Shown: in pieces, positions 1-13,468 of the stretch
How positions within the stretch are numbered: the stretch's first letter is position 1
Layout: every line of letters starts with the position of its first letter
NCBI GenBank assembly: GCA_030770425.1
Contig: JASJFT010000196.1
Coordinates: 19,803 to 83,802 of the forward strand
Length of the DNA: 64,000 bases
Reading direction: 5' to 3'
DNA from: Darksidea phi
Lineage: Eukaryota > Ascomycota > Dothideomycetes > Pleosporales > Lentitheciaceae
Notes under the pieces: generated by a model
Databases searched by the model: none
Seen by the model: only the letters and a program-made list of their open reading frames with translations
Told to the model about the DNA's origin: nothing
Program-made: the position numbers and the translations under genes

Positions 1-3000
1 GTTCTTCTCTTTATAGCTTCTTATATCTAGTTCCTAGTATTTTTATATAATCTTTAGACTTCTATAGACTAGCTTATAACTTTTAAAATTTTACTTTTTA
101 ATCTATTTTTTTTTATTACTAATAATCCTTCTCTACTAGGTCTACGATAATAATAATAGGAAATAAAAATTAAAAAATTAAAATAAATAAATAGTTTTAA
201 TTATAGTTTAGAACCTATAATTCTTTCTTAACTAAATTAACTACTTTTTAGTTAATTACTCTTTATTACTACTTCCTAATTCGCTACTAGTAATCTAATA
301 TTCTACCTCTTTAATCTTTAGTCTAGTAATAGCTTATTAGATAATAACTTTTAATAATAGAGCTTATCTTTATATTAAGGATACTTCTATTATAAGAAAC
401 TTTATATAATTAATTTATACTTATATTACTAGATACTCTTTATTTAACTCTTTAACTTCTTTATACCTTAAAGCTCTTAGTATTAGATAATAATTATTAA
501 TTAGTAGGTTCTCTTTAATTAGCTTTAGTCTACCTCGTATCTCTATTATCTTATTATTAGAATCCTTCTAATAGAATTACTTTAACTAATTATTATATAT
601 AGTATAAGTAAATAGAGTTCTATTAAGCTCTATAAGTCTATAATATAAGTACTCTACCCTAGTCTCTATTATATAATATAGTCCTAGCTATTTATTATTA
701 AACTTCTATTTTACTAACTAATTATTAGCTCTAATAGTATTCTAAATAAAAACTAAATCTTTAACTACTAGATCGTTCTAATTACCTTTTATTTAATTTT
801 ATTAATCTACTATATTAAGTCTATATTATTAGGTATAACTAATTACTTCTATTACCTTTTTATCCTTTTATTTAAATTACTTTACTCGAAGTATAAGTAA
901 ATTAAAGATTAAAACTATTTTATTTTATAAAAGTATCTACTATAATTCTAAACTAAGTTTAATTAATAGGATAGATTAAATTCTTATTATTAACTTAGCT
1001 AGTATATATCTAGTTAAGCGTCGAACTATTACTTTATTAATATATAGTATTAATAATAGATTCTCTAATTAGTAGTTTAGTAGCTTAGCTAATATAATAA
1101 CTAATAATTAATAATCTTATTTAATTAAACTCTATACTTTTAAATTATATAAAGATATTTAAATTCTATATATTCTATAGTACTTAGCTAATACTTTAAC
1201 TACTAATCTATTCTTAGATCCTCTATTAATATTTAGCTAAAAGAATACTCTTTATTAATAAATAATATTTTAGTAGATAAACTTTATAATATTTTTAGAC
1301 GTAGTATTCTTTAAAGCTCTAGCTTTAATCTATTTTAAGAAATATTCGCGCGTAATTATAAAAAATTAAACCTCTTCTTTACTAATAGATATATAAATAA
1401 TATTAATAGTTTATTAGTTTTATATAACTCTAGAATTATTAATCTTAAGTATTTCTTCTATTCTATTACCTTACTTCTATTAATATTTAAAGTAACTTCG
1501 AAGCTCTTTTACTATTATTTAAAACTAGTTTTTTTACTAAAACTAATACTAAATTACTATAAATATTTCCTAGATATTCTAATAGTATAGCGCTTAATAA
1601 ACTTTTTATACTAAAGTCTTTTAAATATTAAAATTATTAACTACTCGTTAGATAGCTAGATTCTAGGTTAACTTCTTAAAAGGATAGCTATCTTTTATAA
1701 AGAAGGTCTATATAGTCTTTATCTAGCTTCTTTTCTTACTTCTTAATAGTCTATTAGGCTTATATATTATATATAAAAAGTAAATAATCTCTTTTAATTT
1801 ATCTAAATAGCTATTATTAAGAATTCTTAAATTAATAATAAAGAAGACTTCTATTAACTTATTATACTTATTAATAATATAGTCTATAAATAGCTCTAAG
1901 TCTTTCTCTTCTTCTTAGAATTAAATTTATTCTTTTAGCTAAGAATATTTTAATAAGATATTAATAATTATATTCTTCTTTCTAGGTCTATATTAGATTT
2001 TAAAGTCTTAAAGTAGAATTATAACTAGCTAGTAATTTATTACTAATTTAGAGAGATTAGTAGATAACTAATTAAGTTATATAATTAAGATACTAGTATT
2101 TATCTTAATAGTAAATCGAGTATTATAGAAATATAGACTAAACTTCTTTAATACCTAAAGTACTACCTTATATTCTAGTTTAGTAAAGTACTACTTTAAT
2201 TTAGCCTTAGACTATAGTATACTTTTAAATTTAATAAAATATTAAAGATTATTCTTTCTAATCTATTTAAGTACTATTCTACTATCTTATTAACTAATAT
2301 TTATATATAAATAAACTTAATATTCTAATTTAATATTAAGTACTATTAATATAGATACTAATATAATATTAATTTTTAAAATTCTTATAATTTCTCTTTA
2401 AAACTCTCTCTATATCTATTTAGTATTCTTATAAAGTAGTTAGAATAAGAATTTTATCTTAAAGAAAAAGTAAAAGACCTATTACTAATAATAAATATAG
2501 ATTCTAATAAACTATTAGACTTCTTTAATATTCTTATATTCTAGCTAGTCCTAAATCTTTATTACTTTACTACTATTAGGAAATTATCCTTTAATACCTA
2601 CTTTATAGTCTACGATATCTAGTTAGAAGACTTCTTAATAGAACTTAGTATCTAATACTATTATCTTTATATATTTAATATCTACTATTATTATATCTAG
2701 TTTTTAGATATACTTAAATATATATTAATAGACCTTTAATAATACTTCTTCTTTACTATAAGTACTAAAAGGACTAGCTACTATAATATTATTAATAAAT
2801 AGTAATATATTAAGGAAGTACTTCTCTAAAATCTTTATTACTATTCTTTAAAATATTACTACTAAATTAGTTATATTTATTAGAATAATATATTATCTTA
2901 CTAGTCTAATAGATATTTAAAAAGTTATCTTATTCTTTAAACTTATATAAAGTAGTATCTAATTATAGTCTAAGAATAGGTTAAAGAGTAAATAGATAGC

Positions 3001-6000
3001 TCTCTCTACTAGCTACTTTAAAAACTTATTAATAAAAGATAAAAGATTCGCGTCTCTCTTAGTAAAACCTATTTAAAATTTAAGTATTATTAATTAATTA
3101 ATAGTCTTTATTCTTTTTAAGTACTAGAAATTATAAGTTATAATATTAATTATTATATATCTTAAGAATATCTTAGATAATTCTTTTATAAATTATTTAA
3201 ATAGTAATTAGTTTAAGTCTTTTAGAATATTAAAAGTCTTTTATTTACTAGATCTTATAAGATACTATTTAAATCTAATATAAAGATACTATATTAGGAT
3301 AAATAATTATTTTCTTTAAGAAATTCTATACTAGAGTAGTCTTTTAATAGTATATTAGCTTATATATAAGCTCTATTTTAATAGATTAAAGATTCTCTCT
3401 AATATATATCTTCTTTATCTAACTAGATATTAACTACTAACCTCTTAGAAAGTTTATATATTTAGACTTAAAAATTCTATTAAATATATCTACTTTTATT
3501 CTTCTTAATAATATATACTTAAGCTACTATTAGATAGCTCTTTCTCTCTAATCTTTTTTTTAAAAATCTATCTTAGTATCCTCGTAGGGCTTATTAATAG
3601 ATTAAACCTTCTTATTAATTATCTTATAAAGGATATTAAATTATCTATCTTACTATTAAAAGTATTAATTTCTTTTTATAATATACTAGTTTATTTCTAA
3701 AAGTATCTACTTAACCTTAATATTAGGGTCTAAATCTTAATTTAACTTTTTATTATAATTATTTAAATAAATTAATCTACTTTATTTAAAATATTATTAA
3801 TACTAATTAGTTATTAATACTTTTTATACTTCTATTTTATTTACTTCTTTACTAGTTATTTATTATTAAAGTACTAGTATCTTTATTTCTTCTTTATTCT
3901 TCTCTTTCTTCTTTTTCTTTTCTATATCCTCTTCTATCTTCTTAGTACCCTTCTTCTTTTTATCCTCTTCTACTACTTTAGTACCTTCTTCTTTTAATAA
4001 GAAGTTAATAATATTAGCTTTAATAGAAACTAATATATCTTTAACCTCTACTTTATTAATATTATAATTATAGTTATTTAAATTAATATTACTATTATTC
4101 TTTATATCTTTATTAGATCTCTTTTAATCCTCTAGTAGTCGAAGTTTTAAATATTAATAAAATAGAGAATATATTATTTTGAAAAGTATACTTCCTAAAC
4201 TTTTCTTAAAGAATTATTATCTACTTTATAGTTTATTATTAAGATTAAATCTAATTTAAAAAATAAGATAATCTTCTATCTATTTAATATAATAATTTTA
4301 TAATAATAATAATTTATTAGAGTAAATTTTATCTCTAAATACATAATTATATACTAAAAAGTATTTAATATTAATAATCTCTAAATATTTCTTATAATCT
4401 TAAAATAGATAGATATAATAATAGTACTAATTATTATTAATATATTATAGACTATTCCTATATATTTATCTATTAATCTATTAATAGTAATTATTCTAAT
4501 ATACTCTTTAAGTAAAAGATAATCTTAGTTCTTATTCTAAATATAAACGTTTAATACTTATATAGTAAAGAGATATATTATATTTAACTTTATACTACTA
4601 TTAAAAATTATTATAGCTTAGGCTTAGCCTATACCTATTTTAAAAAGGGGGAGGTTCGCTTAAAAAAGGGGCTCGCTTAGAGGTTCACTTATATAAGAGA
4701 AAATATAAAGTAAGAACCCTTTATCTTCTTTCTATAGATATTAATAATATTATTAATACTCGTTAAAGTTCTACTTCGAGGCTAGTCTATTATAAAAATT
4801 ACTTTATAAAGATTATCTATAATAATAATTTAATAAATAGAAATCTCTAATTTTATAATTATTACTTTAAGCTAGTTTTTAAGATATTTATATTTATTTA
4901 TTATAATATAATTTAACTTATTATTATATATATTTTTAGTTTCTTAAATATTATAATATTAAACTACTCGTACTTTAAGTATCTTTCTAATTTATTAAGT
5001 TAAATATAAATTTAAAGTTTAAAGCTTTATTAATATAAATAGATCTAAGTCTATTATTATTTCTTTTCTATCTATAGTATATATCTCTTCTAATTTACTA
5101 GTAAGACTATAGCTTTTTACTTACTTAGCTACGTTAAGAAGCTTTAATATAGTATTAATAATCTAGTCTTAAGATAATAGTATAGCTATAATTAGCCCGT
5201 AGACTTTCTATTAAAGAATAGTAGCTAGAATTAAGCTTATTATTAGTTATTAAAATATATATATTAACTCTTTATTAGTAAATATTTACGTAATTACTAT
5301 CTTTAATAGTTTTTTTTAATAGCTAATTAAAATTTCTAGTTTATCTAAATAGTCTATAAATTTAAGACTTTAAATACTACTCTTTAATTAGAAGATTATT
5401 CTATTATATCTATTATAACTTCTTAATTACTTATTAATATTATTCTATCTTATTAGCTTTCTCTACTAGAAGATTAATAGGTCTAATATTCTTAATCTTT
5501 ATCTTTAACTTTAACTTTATAATATAGTTATCTAATATCTTATTAGTTACTATAAGGAGATAATTCTAACCTTTTATCTTAATATTATTTACTTCTATTA
5601 ATAATACTTTAGTACTCTTAATTACTAGTTACTTTTATAATATATAATAGAAAGTTATAACCTTCTCTAAATCTTTCTTCTTAAGAACTAATAATCTATT
5701 ATTAGTAATATTATTTACTATTTTAATAGTATTTATATTACTATTAGTTACTAGATAATTCTTTTTTTTATTAAGCTCTTTTATGTTAATAAATAGTCTT
5801 ACTAGCTTTATATTAATTACTTTATAATACTTTATTATCTAAGAAATAAAATACTTTTATATATTATTAAAAGTAGTATAGAATTTTTAATTATAAAGCT
5901 TTTTTCTATAAAGGTAAAATAGACTATAATACTATTTAAACTAGCTAGTCTTCTTATTCTTCTTTTTATAATACTAGTTATTATTAAGAAGCTTTTTTTA

Positions 6001-8440
6001 TAAAAGATACTTTTAGATTTAATAGTTTATTAAGTTATAGATAATATACTTTATCTTTTAGAACTTTTAATTACTAATTATTTATATATCTACTTTTAGA
6101 TTTTATATCTAGTTATAGAAGCTTATATATAATTTATTATTATATTTAAAATAAAAAATAGATTTAACTAGTTTATAAAAAGTATAGTAATAATTATTCT
6201 TTTATATAAATACTAATTAGGTTATAGAAGTACTCTATTACTAAGTATTAAACTATTATTAGATTAAAACTAATCTCTTTATACTATTAATAAGCTATTT
6301 AATCTAAGAATTAGATAGTAGTTAAGTAATTATTATTAATCTTTCTAATAAAGCTACGGGCTTTTATTACTAAAAATATAGAAACTTAATTAAATAGAAA
6401 AGTTACTACTTAGTATAAGCTTCGATCTTTTTATATACTAGCTAGCTAATTATTAGACTAATATTTAGATTTAGTATAAGTATAACTTCTTTTTATTTAT
6501 ATAATAATTAGAGATATTAGTATATTTTCTTTAATTTAAAGAAATATATATTTCTATTAACTAGTTAGTACTTTTTATTTATACTAAATATAATTATTAA
6601 TTAGTTATTATACTTTAGCTCTTTAAAGAATAGCTATCTAAGCTTAATCTTTATAATCTATAATTAATTTAATACTTTACTATTATATATTAAGAACTAA
6701 TAATAGTACTTATTAAGTAGAAGAGGTAATTAATAGACTTTTATTAGCTATACTTCGAGAAAGATATAAATAATCTTTTACTATTTAATATCTTTACTAG
6801 TATATTTCTTTTAGAGTATTAATCTAAATATAATCTAACTTTATATTAAAGATATATAATAATATATCTTAATAATATATACTTTCTAAAATAAATTATA
6901 GAAATAAAGAAGAAACTTCTTTTTATTTTATTTATTCTATTCTATTTCGTCTATACTAAACTCGTAGTCTTCTAAGAACTATATAATATTTATACTAATA
7001 AATAATAGTATATTAGAATTATATAGTAAGAATAGAAAATAGATATTTATTTTCTTACTAATTAACTACTAGGGTTTAATAGGGGTAGCTACTATTTTAA
7101 GAGTTAGTAGATTAAATATTAGTACTAATAACTTCTTAAACTTCTTCTTTTAGAGTTCTAGATAATAAAGTTTATAGTTTATTATATTATCTTCGTCGTC
7201 GTTTAACTTATCCTCGTTCTTAGAATTATTATCTAAGTTAACTTCGCTAACTTTAGTATAAGATTAATAATTCTTTTAGATATTTTTCTTCTCTAATTTC
7301 TTTTAAATTAATTAAATTAAATATCTTTCCTTCTAATTATACTTTATCTTCTTTTTTTTCTTTTTACTTTTTTTATTTCTAGACTAGTCTTACTCTAAAG
7401 TATTAATAGATATATTAATAAATAATAAATCTTTAATCTTAAAGATCTTTTCTTTTTCTTTATTAAATAAGTTTTCTTCTTATCTAAAAAGTAGTTAGTT
7501 ACTTAACTAGAAATATTTAAAAGATAATTACTTAAAGCTAGCTAGTACTATTTTAAATATTAACTAATAAAGTTTCTACTAAATATAATAATAATAATAA
7601 AAAAGTATATTTAGTATTTTTAATCTTTTAAAAGATATTATTCTTATATACCTTCTCTACCTCCGTAAGCTAGTTAGTATTATTATTTTACTTAGATTTA
7701 CTAATACTAATATTAATCTTCTAATCTAATAACTATACTATAGTATTAGTAATTTATATTATTATATTCTTTTTCTCTTTTTACTAATAGGTATAATTTA
7801 ATAGAGAGTTATACTATTCTTCTTAATCTTATACTAAGATTTTTAAATATTTTAGCTATATACTTTTCTTTTAAGGATTCTTTATAATTTCTTTTACTAA
7901 AATTTCTAAAATATTTCGACTAAGTACCTTTCTTTTAGAAATCCTCTATTATTATCTAATATTAGTTTATAATATTATTATTATTTACCTTAATTACTTT
8001 ATTTAATATACTATTATATTATTCTAAGCTTATATATAGTCGTTTATAGGATTTAGTATTTATTATATTTAAATATTATTAATTAAGTCTTAAGGACTAT
8101 AGTAAAACTTTTAATTCTACTATCTTTTTTATCTAACTCTTCTCTTTATTCTAGTCTAATAGACTATTAGAAGTCCTATAGACGTTACTAAAAACTATAG
8201 TATATAGGTATATTAAAGATAGAGTAGTAAAGCTTATAACCTATAGTTAAAGGAATAGAAGAAAAGAATTAATAGAATAGATAGCTAAAATTAGTTAAAT
8301 TAAACTATTTTCTCTATCTACTATATAATAGAATAGATAATAAACTCTAGTTAAAGATACTCTTAGATAATAGTACTTTAAAGTCTAGTTTAATATTTCG
8401 CCGCTTACCTAAGCCTTTAATACTCGATTAGGAGGCTCTC
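1..8440 (-). mobile_element. RIP-degraded Ty3/Gypsy-like retrotransposon relic (family E1, left copy)
   Basis: This A+T-rich stretch has almost no CpA or TpG and no open frame over 60 codons, the usual mark of RIP. Read on the minus strand it aligns by eye with the plus-strand relic at 53330-59960: the same 5' edge (8440-8380 here, 53330-53400 there), the same lysine/glutamate-rich gag-like tract (3870-4020) and the same polymerase region. The reverse-transcriptase catalytic box lies near 2780-2830 and now encodes Phe-Ile-Asn-Asn in place of the expected Asp-Asp. Region 1-1700 read on the minus strand still resembles an integrase (around 1240-1330). The left end lies outside the window. Family assignment is inferred from motif order; boundaries are approximate. 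Confidence 0.75.
4610..4795. other. G-rich insertion inside the left E1 relic
   Basis: Relative to the right E1 copy (about 57030-57060), the left copy carries about 170-190 extra bases here. The insert includes two G-rich runs (4641-4675) unlike the surrounding RIP-bleached sequence. The flanking bases on both sides share an ATTATAAAAATTA-like string, so a short target duplication is possible, but the exact ends are unclear. It could be a solo LTR fragment or a MITE. Confidence 0.4.
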
Positions 8441-8449
8441 TTTACTACT

Positions 8450-10465
8450 ATACTATAATAATAACTTAGAAATAAGACTTTATATACTATTAAATCTTAA
8501 GGAAGACTTAATATAGAAAATTTATAAGAGTAAGATACTAGAATATCTAAAAATTAATAAAATAGTTAGATATATAGATAGAGAATATCTACTTATTAAT
8601 ATAAGAAAGAAAATTTAGAAAGTAATAGATAACTATTTAGAATATTCTAAGAATAAATTTAAGAGATATAAGTCCTATAGATTACTTTAATTATTAATAC
8701 TATCTATATAATTATAAACTTATATTATAATAAACTTTATAGTAATTATAGACTAATTAACTAAAGTAGTATACTTTATTCTAATAAATAAAGTAATTAC
8801 TATAGAAGATATAGCTTATAAGATTAAAAGGATACTTATTACTAATTATAGATTATTAAAATAAATCTTTATAAATAGGAATAAACTATTTACTTTAAAA
8901 TTTTAAAGTATACTACTTATAAAACTAGGTATTAAGAGAAAACTATTAACTAGCTTTTATTTATAGATAGAAAATTAGACGGAATAAATAAATTAAACTT
9001 TAAAAGAGTATCTTAAATTCTATATTAATAAGTTATAGAATAACTAGATTAAATTATTATTAATAGTATAATTAGTATATAATAGTAAGAAGTCTATAAT
9101 AACTAGATATTTACTATATTATATAAACTATAGATATAAGCTAATAACTTATAAAGATCTAAAGGATATTAAAAGTATATCTACTAGAATAGAAGAGAAA
9201 ATCTACTTAATATAAGAATTATATAAGAAACTTAATATATAGATAGTATATAAAAATCTTATAATAGCTAAAATAGTAAATAAAAGAAGACTTAAGGAAC
9301 TAACTATTAAAAGAGAAGATAAAGTTTTTCTTTTATAATAAAATCTAAAAACTAAATAATTATATAATAAACTAGATAATTTATAAATTAGATTATTTAA
9401 AATTAAAGAAAAAATAGAACTAGTTAACTATAGACTAAAGCTAGCTAAAGATATAAGAATATATTTAATATTCTATATATTATTACTAGAACTAGTACTA
9501 GAAGATATTAAAGTAGCTACTAATATTAAACTCGAAGATAAGAAGTATAAGATTAAAGAAATCTAGAAACTAATTAAGAATCTATAGAACTACTAGAAGC
9601 TAGTTAAATAATATTACTAGAAGTATCTAGAGATAGAGACTTTTAATTATTTAGAAAAGTAGAAAAATTAGTAAACTTATATAATAAGGGTTACTATAAT
9701 AATATAAGTAGACTAGAAGAAATAGACTAAATAGTCTTTACTTATTTTAACTTTTTTAATTTAAAAATTAAAGCTAGCTTATAATTAAGAAGTTTATATT
9801 AATAAGTATTATATTAAGCTAGTTATATATAGATATACTATTTATAAACTTAAATAACTAATTCTTTATTCTTAGTAGACTCTAGTTTAAATAAAAGTTA
9901 AAAGTACTCTTTCTTAATATAAGTAAGAGACTTATTAGTTATTATTAGACTATAAAAAATATTCTAAGAAAGATATTCTCTATAATAAGTAGAAAATAGT
10001 AGTATTTTATATTTATAGCTAGTAAATTAATAGTTTAAATATAATCGAGCTAGTAATATTATATAACTAAAAAAAAGAATATAATAAATAAAATAAAGAT
10101 AATAAGCTATAAAAGTTTTAAAATCTTTAAATATTATTAGAATTTAGAAGAAAAATAAAGAATAAGACTTAAATACTTATAGAGTAGAATATTATCTACT
10201 CTTATACCTAGATAGAGGATAGAATAACTAGAGTACTAGACTAAGAAAAGAATTACTAGTACGTATACGCGAGCTATAGTATAGTATAAAAAGAATTACT
10301 AGAGTAGATAAACTACTATTAAATAAGATTATAAGAAAAGGAATATAACTTTAAGAATAAAGCTTTAGAAAGAAGAGTAAGTATTATAACTCTATACGAA
10401 CTATAGAATATAAGATATTCTAAAAAGATTAGAAGCTAAGATAATAGCTTAATTAGTAATTTAAT
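8450..10465 (+). mobile_element. RIP-degraded chromovirus-type Gypsy integrase relic (family E2, left copy)
   Basis: Plus-strand translation with many stops still shows a Ty3/Gypsy integrase: the core with an ILVIVDRLTK-like segment (about 8735-8790), the TDGQTERINQ-like segment (about 8970-8990), and the C-terminal GPY/F-type module ending with the LLLELV motif (about 9480-9500). The segment 9200-10400 is nearly collinear with 52009-53300 in the right flank, so both flanks hold this family. CpA and TpG are almost absent. Only the 3' part of the element is visible, because the minus-strand E1 relic begins directly to its left. The 3' limit is approximate. Confidence 0.75.
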
Positions 10466-10472
10466 ATTATAT

Positions 10473-10580
10473 AATAATAATCTATTTAATCTATATCTTA
10501 GTAAATAGAGTAAATAAAGTATAATTAATAATAATCTATTTAATCTATATCTTAGCGAGTAGAGTAAATAGAGTATAATA
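10473..10580. repeat. Two-copy 54-bp tandem repeat
   Basis: Two adjacent copies of a 54-base unit that contains TCTATTTAATCTATATCTTA (10481 and 10535) differ at only a few positions, all of them transitions. It sits at the 3' side of the E2 relic and could be a duplicated part of its LTR. Confidence 0.7.
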
Positions 10581-10759
10581 AAGAAGAATAGATATAAGAG
10601 AGTAGAGGATCTCTTAGATTTTCTATCTTAATTCTTTATAGTTAATCTTTAGTTTTTATCTAATACTTACGAATAAGATTAGATCTTTTCCTAAGTAGTT
10701 ATTCTAGTAATAGAATTCGTTAACTTAATCTTAACCTATTAGAAACTAATAGTACGACA

Positions 10760-11030
10760 AACGTACTATCGGCTCTAACCCGGATCCCGTATAAAGGTAC
10801 GTATAACGTATAACATCTTACTACTATATCTACCTAGTACGTTAGGGTCGACGTCCTTATCTAGTAGTATCTTAACTACTATATCGTAGCCTCTAGATAA
10901 GGTTATATATAGTACGTTGTCTTTATCGTAATATCTACCCTACGTATTAGGGTTGACGCCCTTGTTGAGTAGTATTTTTACCACCGCCTTGTTGCCTCTA
11001 GATGAGGCTGCGTATAGTAATTTGCTATTT
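10760..11030 (-). pseudogene. RIP-decayed ankyrin-repeat fragment
   Basis: On the minus strand this segment encodes about two ankyrin repeats: a LLYAASSRGNKAVVKILLNK stretch, then NPNT followed by a stop, then a second unit ending in DVDPNVLG. The spacing and wording match the ankyrin repeats at the end of the HET gene 2.3 kb to the right (YAASEAGHDAVVKVLLDKGA). Base composition shifts from normal to A+T-rich across it, so it marks the edge of RIP. It is a relic of a paralogous ankyrin gene, and its former N-terminus is not visible. Confidence 0.65.
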
Positions 11031-11765
11031 ATTAGATCTGCGTACTGGCCTTATTATGTTGTTACCCCACCTCTCCTTGACCGGTTGTTAAAACCACAAG
11101 AACTAAATTATCTTGCAGCATGGCGAGTTGGCTCAGCCCCCAGCTTCGTCTATCCTTGCTTAGCCTCATTCAGCCTTGACCAAGGTTCCGGTGAAGAGAA
11201 ACTAGTATAGGACATATCATTCATGGCGCAGGGAAGACTTTTCAGGCAACTAATAAACGGCACACGCATGAAATCGTCTAGCAGATAATTTATTAATAGC
11301 GACGGCGCAAGATGGTCTAGCACAGTGCCAGTTCGCTAAGCCCCAAAGTCTTATTCGAGGCGTACTTAGACCCACACCAACTTTCAGTCCGCCACGTAGA
11401 TAATTAATATTCGCTCTGCATCCGGTGTACATAGTAAACTGCCAGTTTCGCGTGGTTGCTTATAACAGGGGGTGCAAGCATGTAGCAGCTCAGCTTGCAC
11501 TGCCACATCCGTATCGGTACCGGTAGTAGCTCGCGTATTTTGCTTTATAACCCCGCTCTATTTCTGCCTCATACTTTTCGGTTCTCAACGCAGGTCTGAG
11601 CAGACATCTCCAGAAACTCGGGCACTACAGCTAGAAAACTTAGTACGTATCGGTCTCTTATTAATCTCTTAGCCTGTGCATTACATTACCAAAACAAGGT
11701 CCTTTGAACTGTCGCTCAGCCTTATGGCCAATTGCTAACGTCTGGTACTCTAAAGCTTCAGAAAG
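11031..11765. other. Intergenic: presumed promoter of the HET gene
   Basis: No credible coding frame. Composition becomes normal here after the RIP zone. The region presumably holds the HET gene promoter and 5' leader; I see no clear TATA box or other defined site. Confidence 0.4.
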
Positions 11766-13382
11766 ATGGATATTTTCCGCTATGGACAGATCGATCTCGA
11801 TGGCCCCGCATTCCGACTCTTACAGCTCCTACCAGGCGAAGGGTCTGACATCAAATGTATACTGTATCAGGCCTACCTTAACGGTAGCAACACGATCTCC
11901 TACACCGCCTTATCATATGTTTGGGGGGACCGTAATAAGAAAAGAACTGTAACAGTAAATGGAAAGAAGCTTGAGGTTACTGAAAACCTATATTCGAGCC
12001 TTCAGCATCTTCGTGAAAAAGGTATAGAAAGAACACTCTGGGCTGACGCTATCTGTATCGATCAGAGCAACGCGGAGGAGCGGGGACACCAAGTTCAACA
12101 GATGGGCAAGATCTATTCACAAGCAGAGGAGGTAATTGTTTGGTTAGGACAAGGAACGGAAGAAACTGACGTAATCATGGATTGTCTTCACCTACTAGAG
12201 GAACGCAGTTCGACGCACCCGCACAGAGACTGGAATCTTGCGCAGTGGTCTAACTTCTGGTGGTTACATCGTCCAAATCCAATCACCAGACCACGTGAAT
12301 GCTTAGACCGTCTCTTAAAGAGACCTTGGTTCAAGAGAGTCTGGATCCTACAGGAGGTAGCTAATGCGAGGAGAGCAAGGATCTGGTGCGGCACAAAGTC
12401 TGTGAAGGCCCATATATTTGCCCTTGCTCCGTCGCTCATAGGCGTCGAACTTGAGCCGCATTGTCAGGCTGTCTTAGACATCATGCCCGGCCGTTTAAGA
12501 GAGGAATCCTGGTGGAGCGAAAACAGGACGTTATACAACCTTTTGCTGAAGTTCAGTGAAAGCGAAGCAACGGAAAAAAGAGACAAAGTCTATGCACTCC
12601 TTGGCATATCTTCAGATGCATGGGATACGGATGATTTACGTCCGGACTATACAAAAGATATCGACGGAGTTGTTCGCGATACTTCTTCATTTTTGGCTCG
12701 AATGTCAAATGTATCCCAGGAGACAGTGTCAAAGCTCTTAGAGAACATCATGAGACAAGATCGCGAGGTAACCTTATCAGGGTCCATAAAAATTGCGGCA
12801 GGAAACAAGAGAAACGGGAGAGAAACCATTGACCTTCTTCTCCGACAACACGGAAGCGGTTTCAAGGTGACTGAGGAGGTGCTTGAAGCTGCTGCTGGGA
12901 ACGAGCAAATGGGGAGGGATATCATTGATCTTCTTCTTCAGAAACGCGGAAGCGAAATTGAGGTGACAGATCGGGTATTCGAAGCTGCAGCAAGAAACGA
13001 AGAAAGCGGAAAGGAAGTTCTGGGGCGCCTCCTTCAGTGGCACGGAAGCAGAATGAAGTCAATTGAGGAGGTCGTAAAAGCCGCAGCAGGAAACAAGAAA
13101 AGTGGTGATGCAATCATAGAGTTCATCAGGGGTTTCCAAATGGCCTCCCATAAAGGGAAAGCGGCGGCGGTAAAGTTTCTGCTCGACAACGGCGCCAACC
13201 CCAACGCGCAAGGCGGAGAATATGGCCAGAGCAATGGACTGTACGCGGCTTCAGAGGCAGGCCACGATGCAGTAGTGAAGGTGCTGCTAGACAAGGGCGC
13301 CGACCCTAACGTGCCGGGTGGATCTTTGCCAGGACCCGATTTCCAGGGAGTTGTGAAGAGACGGCGCGAGATGCGGTGCTGA
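11766..13382 (+). CDS. HET-domain protein with helical and ankyrin repeats (538 aa)
   Basis: A single uninterrupted exon. Residues 46-200 carry a heterokaryon-incompatibility (HET) domain: YTALSYVWGD at 46-55, LWADAICIDQ at 91-100 and VIVWLG at 123-128. Residues 335-457 hold four copies of a roughly 33-residue helical repeat (core V-x-AAA-x-N-x-x-x-G-x-x-x-I-x-x-LLL), a repeat I associate with fungal HET/NLR proteins. Two ankyrin repeats follow (458-517). The protein then ends abruptly with RRREMRC, so the ankyrin array may be truncated. HET domains trigger cell death in non-self recognition in filamentous fungi; that role is inferred here. The start is the first ATG of the frame. The repeats resemble the relic at 10.8-11.0 kb, suggesting a former neighbour copy. 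Confidence 0.85.
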   Translation: MDIFRYGQIDLDGPAFRLLQLLPGEGSDIKCILYQAYLNGSNTISYTALSYVWGDRNKKRTVTVNGKKLEVTENLYSSLQHLREKGIERTLWADAICIDQSNAEERGHQVQQMGKIYSQAEEVIVWLGQGTEETDVIMDCLHLLEERSSTHPHRDWNLAQWSNFWWLHRPNPITRPRECLDRLLKRPWFKRVWILQEVANARRARIWCGTKSVKAHIFALAPSLIGVELEPHCQAVLDIMPGRLREESWWSENRTLYNLLLKFSESEATEKRDKVYALLGISSDAWDTDDLRPDYTKDIDGVVRDTSSFLARMSNVSQETVSKLLENIMRQDREVTLSGSIKIAAGNKRNGRETIDLLLRQHGSGFKVTEEVLEAAAGNEQMGRDIIDLLLQKRGSEIEVTDRVFEAAARNEESGKEVLGRLLQWHGSRMKSIEEVVKAAAGNKKSGDAIIEFIRGFQMASHKGKAAAVKFLLDNGANPNAQGGEYGQSNGLYAASEAGHDAVVKVLLDKGADPNVPGGSLPGPDFQGVVKRRREMRC

Positions 13383-13468
13383 ATGGGCTCAGGCTCCTTT
13401 ACCTGCAGAAGCAGCATGGTGCCGGTATACTAAGCGTTGTGGTGTGTACATATTCTCTTTTCAGAACG

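Noticed and set aside
1..10700. CRISPR arrays, tRNA or rRNA genes in the flanks
   Set aside because: No regular repeat-spacer pattern, no tRNA box A/B arrangement and no rRNA-like segments seen; the low-complexity look is explained by RIP.
10953..11210. 85-aa plus-strand frame
   Set aside because: Shadow of the decayed ankyrin fragment on the minus strand.
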